Shown here: piece by piece, positions 1 to 5,587 of the stretch
Layout: each line of letters opens with the position of its first letter
Position numbering within the stretch: the first letter of the stretch is position 1
NCBI GenBank assembly: GCA_016191985.1
Contig: JACPVB010000086.1
Location: forward strand, 1-7,169
DNA: 7,169 nt
Reading direction: 5' to 3'
Origin: Chloroflexota bacterium
GTDB taxonomy: Bacteria; Chloroflexota; Anaerolineae; Anaerolineales; Villigracilaceae
Translations under genes and position numbers: made by a program
The notes under the pieces: generated by a model
Seen by the model: the letters and a program-made list of their open reading frames with translations, nothing else
Told to the model about the DNA's origin: nothing
Databases searched by the model: none

Positions 1-240
1 GAGTTCATCCATGAATTCGATGACGTTTTGTTTATGAGGGATGGTGACGTTGAGTCCGTGTATTTCTTTTGAATGAACTCGATTGAGCAGGTCTTTTAGT
101 CCCTGTTTGTCGTCGGGGGGAATGGGGAATAGGGAATAGTCACCTTGCAAGCCGCAGGCTTTGAGCGCGGCAGTGTGAATTTTAGGCGAGAGAGAATGAC
201 CGAGGGGGTAGCCGATAAGGCCGAGGTAATAAGGAGTCAT
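1..240 (-). CDS. aroE: Shikimate dehydrogenase, N-terminal 80 residues (runs off left edge)
   Basis: AroE reduces 3-dehydroshikimate to shikimate with NADPH in the cytoplasm. Only the substrate-binding N-terminal part is visible. The protein starts MTPYYLGLIGYPLGHSLSPK; the SLSPKIH motif (about residues 16-22) carries the shikimate-contacting serines, and GLNVTIPHK (62-70) carries the conserved lysine of the family. The frame is open to the window edge, so the NADP-binding half is outside. The start at 240 gives the canonical N-terminus, although no clear Shine-Dalgarno sequence precedes it (upstream reads ACTCATTT). It follows aroA by 67 bp on the same strand, consistent with a late operon gene. 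A heptamer array (117-137) lies in the coding sequence for residues 35-42. The family call is secure; completeness cannot be judged. Confidence 0.93.
   Translation of the reverse strand, partial: MTPYYLGLIGYPLGHSLSPKIHTAALKACGLQGDYSLFPIPPDDKQGLKDLLNRVHSKEIHGLNVTIPHKQNVIEFMDEL
117..137. repeat. Three tandem heptamers inside aroE
   Basis: The plus strand reads GGGGAAT, GGGGAAT, AGGGAAT in perfect 7-base register. On the coding strand these are ATTCCCY units. They encode residues 35-42 (YSLFPIPP) without disturbing the frame. The unit resembles the short tandemly repeated (STRR) heptamers known from filamentous cyanobacteria; relation to those is inference. Confidence 0.6.
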
Positions 241-258
241 AAATGAGTAATTCGTGAG

Positions 259-272
259 GCGTGTTGCGTGTT
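259..272. repeat. GCGTGTT heptamer pair in the aroA-aroE gap
   Basis: Two exact GCGTGTT heptamers lie side by side, with degenerate continuations on both sides (TCGTGAG before, CCGTTTT after). The 67-bp gap is otherwise rich in ACACG/CGTGT words and shows no promoter, terminator or further gene. Confidence 0.45.
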
Positions 273-307
273 CCGTTTTTTGGCGTGTACGTCTACGTGT
301 TTCCCTG

Positions 308-1612
308 CTACGATAATTGTTTGAGCACTTCAAAGAAATTGGGGAAGGTTTTGTAAACGCAGGATGGATTTTCGATGGTGACTCCGTCGAAGCGTAAGCC
401 GATTAAGGAAAATGCCATTGCCATGCGATGGTCATTGTAGGTTTGGATGACGGCGGGACGCATCTTTTCTACGGGATGAATGGTCATTCCATCTTCATGT
501 TCTTCCACGCGGACGCCGAGTCGCGTTAGTTCAGTGCAGGTTGCGTGGACACGGTCTGTCTCTTTGACCCTTGCTGAGGCGATGCCGCGAATTCGGGTGG
601 GCGAATCAGCAAACGGGGCGATGGCGGCGAGGGTTTGGGCGGTGTCGGGGATGTCGCGCATATCAATGTCAATGCTGTGAAGTGACGAGCTACCAGTAAT
701 CAGCAAACAGTTATCAGTTTCCTGTATGGTACATCCCATTTGAGCTAGAACATCGAGAAAGCCGATGTCGCCTTGCACAGATTTGCGCGAGATGTTTTCC
801 ATTTTTACCGTTCCGCCGCAGATGGCAGGGGCGGCGAAGAAGTAGGAGGCGGCGGAGGCGTCGGATTCGATGGGATAGGTGGAAAGTGGGGAGTAGAAAG
901 TGGGGTGAATGGTGAATTGGGAATAGTTGCGACGTTCGATGGTTACGCCAAAGTCTCGCATGATGGAAATGGTCATGTCCACGTAGGGTTTGGAGTTGAG
1001 GTCGGTGGTGAGTTCCACTTCAACGGGAGTTTGGGCGTAGGGAGCGGTCATGAGCAGGGCGGAAAGAAATTGGGAGGAGATGTCGCCCGCGATTTTTGTT
1101 TTTCCACCTTTCAAACCTGAAGCATTGATTTTTATCGGCGGACAAATCTGCATTCCGCCTTCCGCATTCTGCATTGGTTGAATATCACAACCCAATTGTG
1201 CCAATGCTTCCACCAAATCCCCTATCGGACGTTCGCGCATTCTTGATTCGCCGTCGAGGATGTATTCGCCGTTGCCAAGCGTGAGGAAAGCGGAGAGGAA
1301 TCTTGCGGCTGTGCCTGCGTTACCGATGAAGAGTTCGGCTTTGGTTGCGGGGATTTTTCCTCCAAGACCTGTGACAGTCATTTCAAGTTTTTCTTCGTCG
1401 AGTCGAACGTCAAAGCCGAGGGTTTGCAAGGCTCTGGCAAAGTAGCGCGAGTCGTCGGAGAATAAAGCATTCGTTAAGTTCGTCGTTCCGTTGGCAAGCG
1501 AGGCAATGAGCAAGGCCCGATTGGTCAACGATTTTGAGCCAGGGACGCGGACGGTGGTGTTGAGAGGGTGGTTTATTGGGGTGATGCGGAAGGAGGGCGA
1601 AGTGGTTGGCAT
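308..1612 (-). CDS. aroA: 3-phosphoshikimate 1-carboxyvinyltransferase (EPSP synthase)
   Basis: AroA transfers the enolpyruvyl group of PEP to shikimate-3-phosphate, the sixth shikimate pathway step. The 434-residue protein is close to the usual 427-445. Visible motifs: VPGSKSLTNRALL (23-35, with PEP/S3P-binding Lys27), GNAGTAARFL (97-106), RMRERPIGDL (124-133), SDASAASYF (250-258), IPD with the catalytic Asp323, VKETDR with Glu351, YNDHRMAMAF (392-401) and KTFP with Lys421. Overall it looks class I-like, but the position matching E. coli Pro101 is Phe105. An in-frame ATG at 1690 would add 26 residues, translated from CGGAT-rich repeat DNA; I chose 1612 because MPTTSPSFRITPI fits the family N-terminus. 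The chosen ATG has no evident Shine-Dalgarno sequence. Three heptamer arrays fall at residues 146-155, 231-245 and 298-307, all in variable segments. Residues 146-155 appear to sit in a local insertion of about six residues relative to E. coli AroA (from memory). Confidence 0.96.
   Translation of the reverse strand: MPTTSPSFRITPINHPLNTTVRVPGSKSLTNRALLIASLANGTTNLTNALFSDDSRYFARALQTLGFDVRLDEEKLEMTVTGLGGKIPATKAELFIGNAGTAARFLSAFLTLGNGEYILDGESRMRERPIGDLVEALAQLGCDIQPMQNAEGGMQICPPIKINASGLKGGKTKIAGDISSQFLSALLMTAPYAQTPVEVELTTDLNSKPYVDMTISIMRDFGVTIERRNYSQFTIHPTFYSPLSTYPIESDASAASYFFAAPAICGGTVKMENISRKSVQGDIGFLDVLAQMGCTIQETDNCLLITGSSSLHSIDIDMRDIPDTAQTLAAIAPFADSPTRIRGIASARVKETDRVHATCTELTRLGVRVEEHEDGMTIHPVEKMRPAVIQTYNDHRMAMAFSLIGLRFDGVTIENPSCVYKTFPNFFEVLKQLS
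694..721. repeat. Four CAG-initiated heptamers inside aroA
   Basis: CAGTAAT, CAGCAAA, CAGTTAT and CAGTTTC follow each other in 7-base register. They encode residues 298-307 (ETDNCLLITG), a poorly conserved stretch before the IDIDM..IPD motif. The first and third units with their following CAG (CAGTAATCAG, CAGTTATCAG) differ at one base. Confidence 0.55.
880..921. repeat. Six degenerate heptamers inside aroA
   Basis: Read in 7-base steps: TGGAAAG, TGGGGAG, TAGAAAG, TGGGGTG, AATGGTG, AATTGGG. Alternate units match each other best, so the period is 7 and partly 14; GAAAGTGGGG recurs exactly at 882-891 and 896-905. The segment encodes residues 231-245, just before the conserved ESDASAASYF motif, and stays in frame. 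Confidence 0.55.
1150..1177. repeat. Four tandem heptamers inside aroA
   Basis: GCATTCC, GCCTTCC, GCATTCT and GCATTGG run in exact 7-base register. They encode residues 146-155 (PMQNAEGGMQ), where this AroA seems about six residues longer than E. coli AroA (from memory), suggesting array DNA was added to the gene in frame. Confidence 0.6.
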
Positions 1613-1638
1613 AAGAAAAGTTATCAATGAACAGTGAG

Positions 1639-1694
1639 CGGATTTTTGAAACGGATAGCGGAGGCAGTCAACGGATTGAAGCGGATGCACGGAT
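1639..1694. repeat. CGGAT-rich word cluster in the tyrA-aroA gap
   Basis: The 153-bp gap between aroA and tyrA carries CGGAT at 1639, 1652, 1672, 1682 and 1690, with irregular spacing. The 12-mer CGGATGCACGGA (1682-1693) and the 9-mer CAACGGATT (1669-1677) recur in the same orientation at 5782-5793 and 5799-5807. I see no convincing promoter or terminator here. GATAAC just upstream of the aroA start is at best a weak -10. Confidence 0.5.
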
Positions 1695-1765
1695 TTTTAT
1701 AAACGGACTCTGGTACGGGCTCACGAATTGAAACGGGTAATTGCTGTGTCTACATGTTTACTTAT

Positions 1766-2608
1766 CTACGCAGCGAACTTCTGATACTTGTTTTGCGCTT
1801 CGTCCAAAATGGATTCGAGTTTGGTGAAATCTTTAGCTGACAGAGCAGACTCGATTTCGGCGAGTTGGGTTTGCATTTTGTGTAAAGCATTCAAAACATC
1901 CTCGCGGTTGGATTGCAGGACGCCCAGCATCATGGAGGAGGATGTGCCTGCCAGGCGGCTGGTGGACTTGAAGCCAGGGCCAACGAAGGAGGCGACATCT
2001 TGCGGAGTCGCAAGTGCAAGTGCGGAGGAAATTAAAAATGGCAAATGACTTGTGGATGCGAGGATGCGGTCATGTTCGATGGCGTCGAGCGTTTTGGCTT
2101 TTGCGCCGAGGGCTTCGATGATTTGGTTTGCGGCGGAGATGGCGCGTGGTGATGTCCGTTCGAGCGGAGTCAGTAAAAATGGCGCGGCGTAATACAACGT
2201 CCGTTCGGCGTTGGCGAGGGAGAGTTTTTCCTTGCCGCAGATGGGATGTCCACCGATGGGGTCGAAGCGTTCCGGCAGGCGGGACATGGATTCAACGATT
2301 AACTTTTTTGTGGAACCCAAGTCCATGACGATGCAGGGGTTGGGTGTGAACGAGGGCAACTGCTCAAGCAGAGTCAAAATCGCAGGGACGGGCGCGGACA
2401 AAATAACGAGATCAACTTCGGGGAGTAGGTTGGCAGGATCGCTGTCAGCGTAGTCTACGATGTGTTGGGACAGAGCAAGTTCGAGCGTGGGAAGATGCGG
2501 GTCGATCCCGTAAAGCGCGGCGCATTTGCCGCGTAGTCCCAACGCCAGCGAGCCGCCCATCAAGCCCAATCCAATAATGGCGATTTTTGAGTCTGCGAGA
2601 TTAAACAT
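1766..2608 (-). CDS. tyrA: Prephenate dehydrogenase (TyrA family, no ACT domain)
   Basis: TyrA oxidatively decarboxylates prephenate (or arogenate in some members) toward tyrosine. The 280-residue protein has an N-terminal Rossmann fold, IAIIGLGLMGGSL (9-21), with Asp36 at the end of the second strand, which favours NAD+ over NADP+. Catalytic-domain motifs are GGHPICGKE (119-127, His121), SHLPF (187-191, His188) and STSRLAG (215-221, Arg218), matching the His, His and Arg of characterised enzymes such as Aquifex TyrA. Length and sequence end leave no room for the C-terminal ACT domain of the longer Bacillus type, so feedback control through that domain is not expected. The start at 2608 has GAGG only about four bases upstream, a short spacing; the other nearby ATG (2610-2612) meets a stop at its third codon. 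It lies 50 bp after aroF1, with a REP-like palindrome in the gap. Prephenate versus arogenate preference cannot be read from this. Confidence 0.94.
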   Translation of the reverse strand: MFNLADSKIAIIGLGLMGGSLALGLRGKCAALYGIDPHLPTLELALSQHIVDYADSDPANLLPEVDLVILSAPVPAILTLLEQLPSFTPNPCIVMDLGSTKKLIVESMSRLPERFDPIGGHPICGKEKLSLANAERTLYYAAPFLLTPLERTSPRAISAANQIIEALGAKAKTLDAIEHDRILASTSHLPFLISSALALATPQDVASFVGPGFKSTSRLAGTSSSMMLGVLQSNREDVLNALHKMQTQLAEIESALSAKDFTKLESILDEAQNKYQKFAA

Positions 2609-2620
2609 ACATCCTCAATG

Positions 2621-2671
2621 TGGTCTCGATAAGTTCCTCGCCAAAGAGCGGCTCGGAACTACTCGACCACC
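2621..2671 (-). repeat. REP-like palindrome, copy 1 (overlaps the aroF1 3' end)
   Basis: Minus strand reads GGTGGTCGAGTAGTTCCGAG through to TATCGAGACCA. Outer arms TGGTC (2621-2625) and GACCA (2665-2669), middle arms AGTTCC (2632-2637) and GGAACT (2655-2660) and inner GCC/GGC form a stacked hairpin. Its GTGGTCGAGTAG supplies the last codons and stop of aroF1. It ends 12 bp upstream of the tyrA start. Bases 2633-2671 are an exact reverse complement of 3724-3762 in copy 2. Confidence 0.8.
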
Positions 2672-3696
2672 ATAGGAACAGAAACCAGATGTCGATCCAC
2701 CGCCTCTGCCACCGCTTTGACCTGCTTCACCATTTTGGCAAAGGCTTCGGGCGTGAGGGATTGCTTGCCGTCGGAGATGGCGTGCGCGGGGTCTTGATGC
2801 ACTTCGACGATGATGCCATCGGCGCCCGCAGCGATGCCCGCTTTGGCGATGGACGACACAAACGCAGAATCACCAGTGGAATGACTTGGATCAATGATGA
2901 CGGGAAGATGGGTTAACTTTTTCAGAACGGGAATGGCGTTGATGTCGGTGGTGTTGCGCGTGGCGGTTTCAAATGTGCGGATGCCGCGCTCGCACAGAAT
3001 GACGCGCGTGTTGCCGCCGCTGAGAATGTATTCGCTCGCCATCAGCATCTCTTCGATGGTGGCGGACATGCCGCGTTTGAAGAGGACGGGCGTGCGGGTT
3101 TCGCCGATGGCGCGGAGAAGATTGAAGTTCTGCATGTTGCGCGCGCCCAATTGAAAGACATCCACATATTTTTCCATCATCGCAATTTGCGAAACCGCCA
3201 TCACTTCGACGACGATGGGCAAGCCTGTGATCTCGCGGGCTTCTGCCATGTATTCGAGACCTTCCTCGCCGAGACCTTGAAAGGCATACGGCGATGTGCG
3301 CGGTTTGAAGACGCCACCACGAAGGGCATTTGCGCCCGCCTCTTTGACAGCCTGCGCGATTTCCAAAATTTGCGCGCGGGACTCAACGGAGCATGGCCCA
3401 GCAATGATGGGAACTTCCGTACCACCGACAGTGAAGCCGTTGAACTCAAAAACAGAATCTTGTTCATGAAATTGACGCGAGGCAAGTTTGTAGGGTTTGG
3501 AAATGCGCTGGACTTCCAGCACGCCTGGCAGGGCTTCGAATTCTTCTTTGAGGACGTAGTGCCCGTCACCGACAGCACCGATGATGGTTTGCTCGACGCC
3601 AAAGATGGGATGAGAGGATAGATTGTGTTTTTCAATTTCGGCAATAACCGCGTCGATCTGTTCGCGCGGCGCGCCTGGGTGCATGATGATCATCAT
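2659..3696 (-). CDS. aroF: DAHP synthase, type I-beta, paralog 1 (altered Tyr-site residue)
   Basis: Condenses PEP and erythrose 4-phosphate to DAHP, the first shikimate pathway step. The 345-residue protein has an N-terminal ferredoxin-like regulatory domain (about 1-70) and a TIM-barrel catalytic domain, as in Thermotoga maritima. Metal ligands fall at T. maritima numbering: Cys102 (AGPCSVE), His272 (DPSHSTG), Glu298 (IIVEVH), Asp309 (SDGKQSL). KPRTSPY (131-137) and the KRG of LFKRG (207-209) are further substrate-binding motifs. In the regulatory domain His29 is kept, but residue 31 is Ile where T. maritima and paralog 2 have Ser. Start 3696 (MMIIM) has AAGGAA about eight bases upstream; an ATG at 3804 would add 36 residues, partly from repeat DNA, and is rejected. 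About 68% identical to paralog 2 without gaps up to residue 345 (hand count). The C-terminal MVVE and stop come from repeat copy 1. Confidence 0.96.
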   Translation of the reverse strand: MMIIMHPGAPREQIDAVIAEIEKHNLSSHPIFGVEQTIIGAVGDGHYVLKEEFEALPGVLEVQRISKPYKLASRQFHEQDSVFEFNGFTVGGTEVPIIAGPCSVESRAQILEIAQAVKEAGANALRGGVFKPRTSPYAFQGLGEEGLEYMAEAREITGLPIVVEVMAVSQIAMMEKYVDVFQLGARNMQNFNLLRAIGETRTPVLFKRGMSATIEEMLMASEYILSGGNTRVILCERGIRTFETATRNTTDINAIPVLKKLTHLPVIIDPSHSTGDSAFVSSIAKAGIAAGADGIIVEVHQDPAHAISDGKQSLTPEAFAKMVKQVKAVAEAVDRHLVSVPMVVE

Positions 3697-3723
3697 AAGT
3701 GAGTTTCCTTTTCTATTTTGAAC

Positions 3724-3802
3724 GGTGGTCGAGTAGTTCCGAGCCGCTCTTTGGCGAGGAACGTACACTTGCACCGAACGCAAGTGCGGTGTCGAGACCA
3801 CC
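3724..3802 (+). repeat. REP-like palindrome, copy 2 (long form)
   Basis: Begins GGTGGTCGAGTAGTTCCGAG and ends GTGTCGAGACCACC; outer arms GGTGGT and ACCACC pair. The first 39 bases are an exact reverse complement of copy 1. Relative to copy 1 it carries an extra inner hairpin (CACTTGC, loop ACCGAAC, GCAAGTG) where copy 1 has only TTA. It ends 27 bp upstream of the aroF1 start codon, beyond its ribosome binding site. Confidence 0.8.
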
Positions 3803-3836
3803 ATGTTTTCAAGTTATTTTTTGTTTACTTGTAATT

Positions 3837-3885
3837 GGTGGTTTCGATACGCCCCGCGAAAATCGCGCGGGGCTACTCAACCACC
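3837..3885 (-). repeat. REP-like palindrome, copy 3
   Basis: Plus strand reads GGTGGTTTCGATACGCCCCG and closes GGCTACTCAACCACC. Outer arms GGTGGTT (3837-3843) and AACCACC (3879-3885) pair; inner arms GCCCCGCG (3851-3858) and CGCGGGGC (3866-3873) pair perfectly across a 7-base loop. Orientation is opposite to copy 2, from which an AT-rich 34-base spacer separates it. It starts 15 bases past the aroF2 stop in transcription order. There is no U tract, so it is not a classical terminator. Confidence 0.8.
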
Positions 3886-3900
3886 GGTGTATTTATGGAA

Positions 3901-4953
3901 TTACGCCCATCCTTGCTTTGTATATTCACCTTGCGCGACGGCGAGTCTGCGTCCCATGATCTGAGCAATTTGACCAACCTGTTTGACCATCTCGGCAAAT
4001 TTTTCAGGTCTCAAGGATTGCTTGCCATCGGAGACTGCTTTGGCAGGGTCGGGGTGGACTTCGACGATCAGACCGTCTGCGCCAGCGGCGACAGCGGCGC
4101 GCGCGATGGCGGGGACATAATCCGCGAGGCCAGTGGAATGGCTTGGGTCGAGGATGACGGGTAAATGAGTCAGGTTTTTCAAAACGGGGATGGCGTTGAT
4201 GTCAGTTGTGTTGCGGGTGGCGGTTTCAAACGTGCGGATGCCGCGTTCGCACAACATCACGCGCTGATTTCCCCCAGCCAAAATATATTCAGCAGACATA
4301 AGCAGTTCTTCGATGGTGGCAGAGAGTCCGCGTTTGAGCAGGACCGCCGTGCGCGACTCGCCAATAACGCGCAGCAGGTTGAAGTTCTGCATATTGCGTG
4401 CGCCCACTTGCAGCACGTCCACATATTTGACCATCACGTCGAGCTGAACCTGGGACATGATCTCGACAACGATGGGAAGCCCCGTTACTTCGCGCGCCTC
4501 AGCAAGAAGTTCGAGACCGTCTTCACCCAAACCTTGAAAAGAGTAAGGCGACGTACGCGGCTTGAACACTCCCCCGCGCAAAGCGGATGCTCCCGCCTCT
4601 TTCACAGCGATGGCTGTTTCAATGATCTGAGAGCGACTCTCCACCGAACAGGGTCCTGCAATGATGGCGATCTCATCGCCGCCGACAGTGAACCCGTCAA
4701 TGGGCAGGATGGTGTTCTCAGGGTGAAACTGACGCGATGCAAGTTTGTATGGCTGGGTAATGCGTTGGACGGTATCCACGCCTTCCAATCCTTCAAATCG
4801 TTCGGCGGGAATGTTGTGCGTTTCGCCGATGGCGCCGATAATCGTCGCTTCGACTCCCTGCGAAAGGTGGACATTCAGTCCCGCAGACTTTACCTGTGCA
4901 ATCACCGCTTCCACTTGCTGCGGTGTGGCGTTAGCTTTCATTATAATCATCAT
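3901..4953 (-). CDS. aroF: DAHP synthase, type I-beta, paralog 2 (T. maritima-like Tyr site)
   Basis: Same reaction and two-domain layout as its downstream neighbour; 350 residues. Metal ligands are again Cys102, His272, Glu298 and Asp309. The regulatory domain reads VHLSQG with His29 and Ser31, the pair reported to contact allosteric tyrosine in T. maritima DAHP synthase, so tyrosine feedback inhibition is likely. By hand count the first 70 residues are only about 51% identical to paralog 1, against about 78% for residues 101-320, so the sensor domain has diverged faster. The C-terminus (GEYTKQGWA) is unlike paralog 1. Start 4953 follows AGGAG with an eight-base spacer. It is the second gene after the aroH attenuator, with palindromes on both sides. 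Which paralog carries most flux cannot be told from sequence. Confidence 0.96.
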   Translation of the reverse strand: MMIIMKANATPQQVEAVIAQVKSAGLNVHLSQGVEATIIGAIGETHNIPAERFEGLEGVDTVQRITQPYKLASRQFHPENTILPIDGFTVGGDEIAIIAGPCSVESRSQIIETAIAVKEAGASALRGGVFKPRTSPYSFQGLGEDGLELLAEAREVTGLPIVVEIMSQVQLDVMVKYVDVLQVGARNMQNFNLLRVIGESRTAVLLKRGLSATIEELLMSAEYILAGGNQRVMLCERGIRTFETATRNTTDINAIPVLKNLTHLPVILDPSHSTGLADYVPAIARAAVAAGADGLIVEVHPDPAKAVSDGKQSLRPEKFAEMVKQVGQIAQIMGRRLAVAQGEYTKQGWA

Positions 4954-4976
4954 GGTGAATTCTCCTGGTAGGTTCC

Positions 4977-5006
4977 GGTGGTCGAGCGCAAGCAGTCGAG
5001 ACCACC
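4977..5006 (+). repeat. REP-like palindrome, copy 4 (short form)
   Basis: Consists of GGTGGTCGAGCGC at one end and AGTCGAGACCACC at the other; GGTGGTC (4977-4983) pairs with GACCACC (5000-5006). The inner stem of the other copies is missing. It lies 23 bp upstream of the aroF2 ATG, matching copy 2 relative to aroF1. The AT-rich 33 bases between copies 4 and 5 contain TATAAA (minus, 5010-5015) and TTGAAG (5031-5036) only 15 bp apart, a weak candidate internal promoter. Confidence 0.7.
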
Positions 5007-5039
5007 GCGTTTATAAATAATTTCTGTTTTCTTCAACTG

Positions 5040-5086
5040 CTGGTTTCGATACGCGGCGCGACGTTCACGCGCTGCTACTCAACCAG
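5040..5086 (-). repeat. REP-like palindrome, copy 5
   Basis: Plus strand runs from CTGGTTTCGATACG to GCTACTCAACCAG. Outer arms CTGGTT (5040-5045) and AACCAG (5081-5086) pair; inner GCGGCGCG (5053-5060) pairs with CGCGCTGC (5068-5075) with one G-U. Compared with copy 3 the inner stem differs in sequence yet keeps pairing, and even the outer GGT..ACC flank has changed on both sides (CTGG/CCAG). It starts 12 bases past the aroH stop. Confidence 0.8.
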
Positions 5087-5098
5087 CGGGGATATGAA

Positions 5099-5470
5099 TT
5101 ATTGCGCGGCAACCAAATCGGGCCTCAACCTCACCGCATCCCGTAAATACACGTGCTTTATATCACTCTGCGGCGTTTCCGTATTCCAATGGACAAGGAC
5201 ACGAATCACCTTCCGCAAACTGCCGGGGACGGGAATCTCACGAGCGCACATCATCGGCACCATGCTCCAGCCCATCTGGCGCGCGGCTTGCGCGGGGAAG
5301 GTGGAGGTGAGGTCTTCGGTCACTGTAAAAAAGGCACTGCCTACATCTTCCTGCTGCATGTGAATGTTGGCATCGAGGATGGCTTCGAGCAATTCCCGAG
5401 TCGCTTCGAGAATCAAGTCAGCTTGGTCGGCTGCGACGGTGGTTGCGCCGCGAATTCCACGGATGGGCAT
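5099..5470 (-). CDS. aroH: Chorismate mutase, monofunctional AroH type
   Basis: AroH catalyses the Claisen rearrangement of chorismate to prephenate, the branch toward Phe and Tyr; Bacillus-type AroH enzymes are pseudo-alpha/beta-barrel trimers. At 123 residues it matches the roughly 127-residue Bacillus subtilis enzyme without shifts. The start MPIRGIRGATT gives catalytic Arg7, and Cys75, Glu78, Arg90, Tyr108 and Arg116 all fall at the B. subtilis active-site numbers. The ending HVYL..AVRLRPDL is the family signature. Start 5470 is chosen because it gives this N-terminus and has AGGAG (5479-5483) eight bases upstream; the ATG at 5512 would translate the leader palindrome. It is the first structural gene after the attenuator, so it and the genes behind it should be regulated together. 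An AroQ-type mutase is excluded by sequence and length. Confidence 0.96.
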   Translation of the reverse strand: MPIRGIRGATTVAADQADLILEATRELLEAILDANIHMQQEDVGSAFFTVTEDLTSTFPAQAARQMGWSMVPMMCAREIPVPGSLRKVIRVLVHWNTETPQSDIKHVYLRDAVRLRPDLVAAQ

Positions 5471-5487
5471 AAATTCTTCTCCTAAGA

Positions 5488-5545
5488 CCCTCTCCCCTGT
5501 CCCCTCTCCCAAATTGGGAGAGGGGTGCCAAAGACGGGGTGAGGG
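5488..5545. repeat. Nested double palindrome in the aroH leader
   Basis: Inner arms CCCCTCTCCC (5501-5510) and GGGAGAGGGG (5516-5525) are perfect over 10 bp around AAATT. Outer arms CCCTCTCCCC (5488-5497) and GGGGTGAGGG (5536-5545) pair with one mismatch. It lies between the attenuator terminator and aroH, ending four bases from the AGGAG site, and is purine-only on one side and pyrimidine-only on the other within each arm apart from the mismatch. Such CCCCTCTCCC palindromes, as I recall, are dispersed repeats in Chloroflexota and cyanobacteria. It could modulate aroH translation or simply be a dispersed repeat. Confidence 0.75.
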
Positions 5546-5552
5546 ATAAAAT

Positions 5553-5587
5553 AAAAAAGAGCGAGACCGCGTGGTCTCGCTCTTTTT
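5553..5587 (-). terminator. Rho-independent attenuator terminator upstream of aroH
   Basis: On the minus strand GAGCGAGACC (5582-5573), loop ACGC and GGTCTCGCTC (5568-5559) form a perfect 10-bp stem, extended by five A-U pairs and followed by six Ts and more U-rich sequence (5558-5551). It lies downstream of a minus-strand promoter and upstream of aroH, so it ends transcription before the first structural gene. It is symmetric enough to act in the plus direction too, but no plus-strand gene ends here, which argues for an attenuator rather than an end-of-operon terminator. Confidence 0.85.

Noticed and set aside
773..1120. 115-codon plus-strand open frame rich in Gly and Val
   Set aside because: Antisense shadow of aroA; the low-complexity composition comes from codon bias and a heptamer array.
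117..1177. CRISPR-like array
   Set aside because: Units are 7 bases, degenerate and inside coding frames, with no spacers.
3697..3804. N-terminal extension of aroF1 to an ATG at 3804
   Set aside because: The added residues translate repeat copy 2 and the leader; MMIIM at 3696 aligns with paralog 2 and has a good ribosome binding site.
3837..3885. Rho-independent terminator between aroF2 and aroF1
   Set aside because: The hairpin is strong but no U tract follows on the transcribed strand, and the structure belongs to a repeat family.
4165..4971. 268-codon plus-strand open frame
   Set aside because: It lies antisense to aroF2, whose family motifs and strong ribosome binding site are clear; the plus-strand translation shows no recognisable domain.
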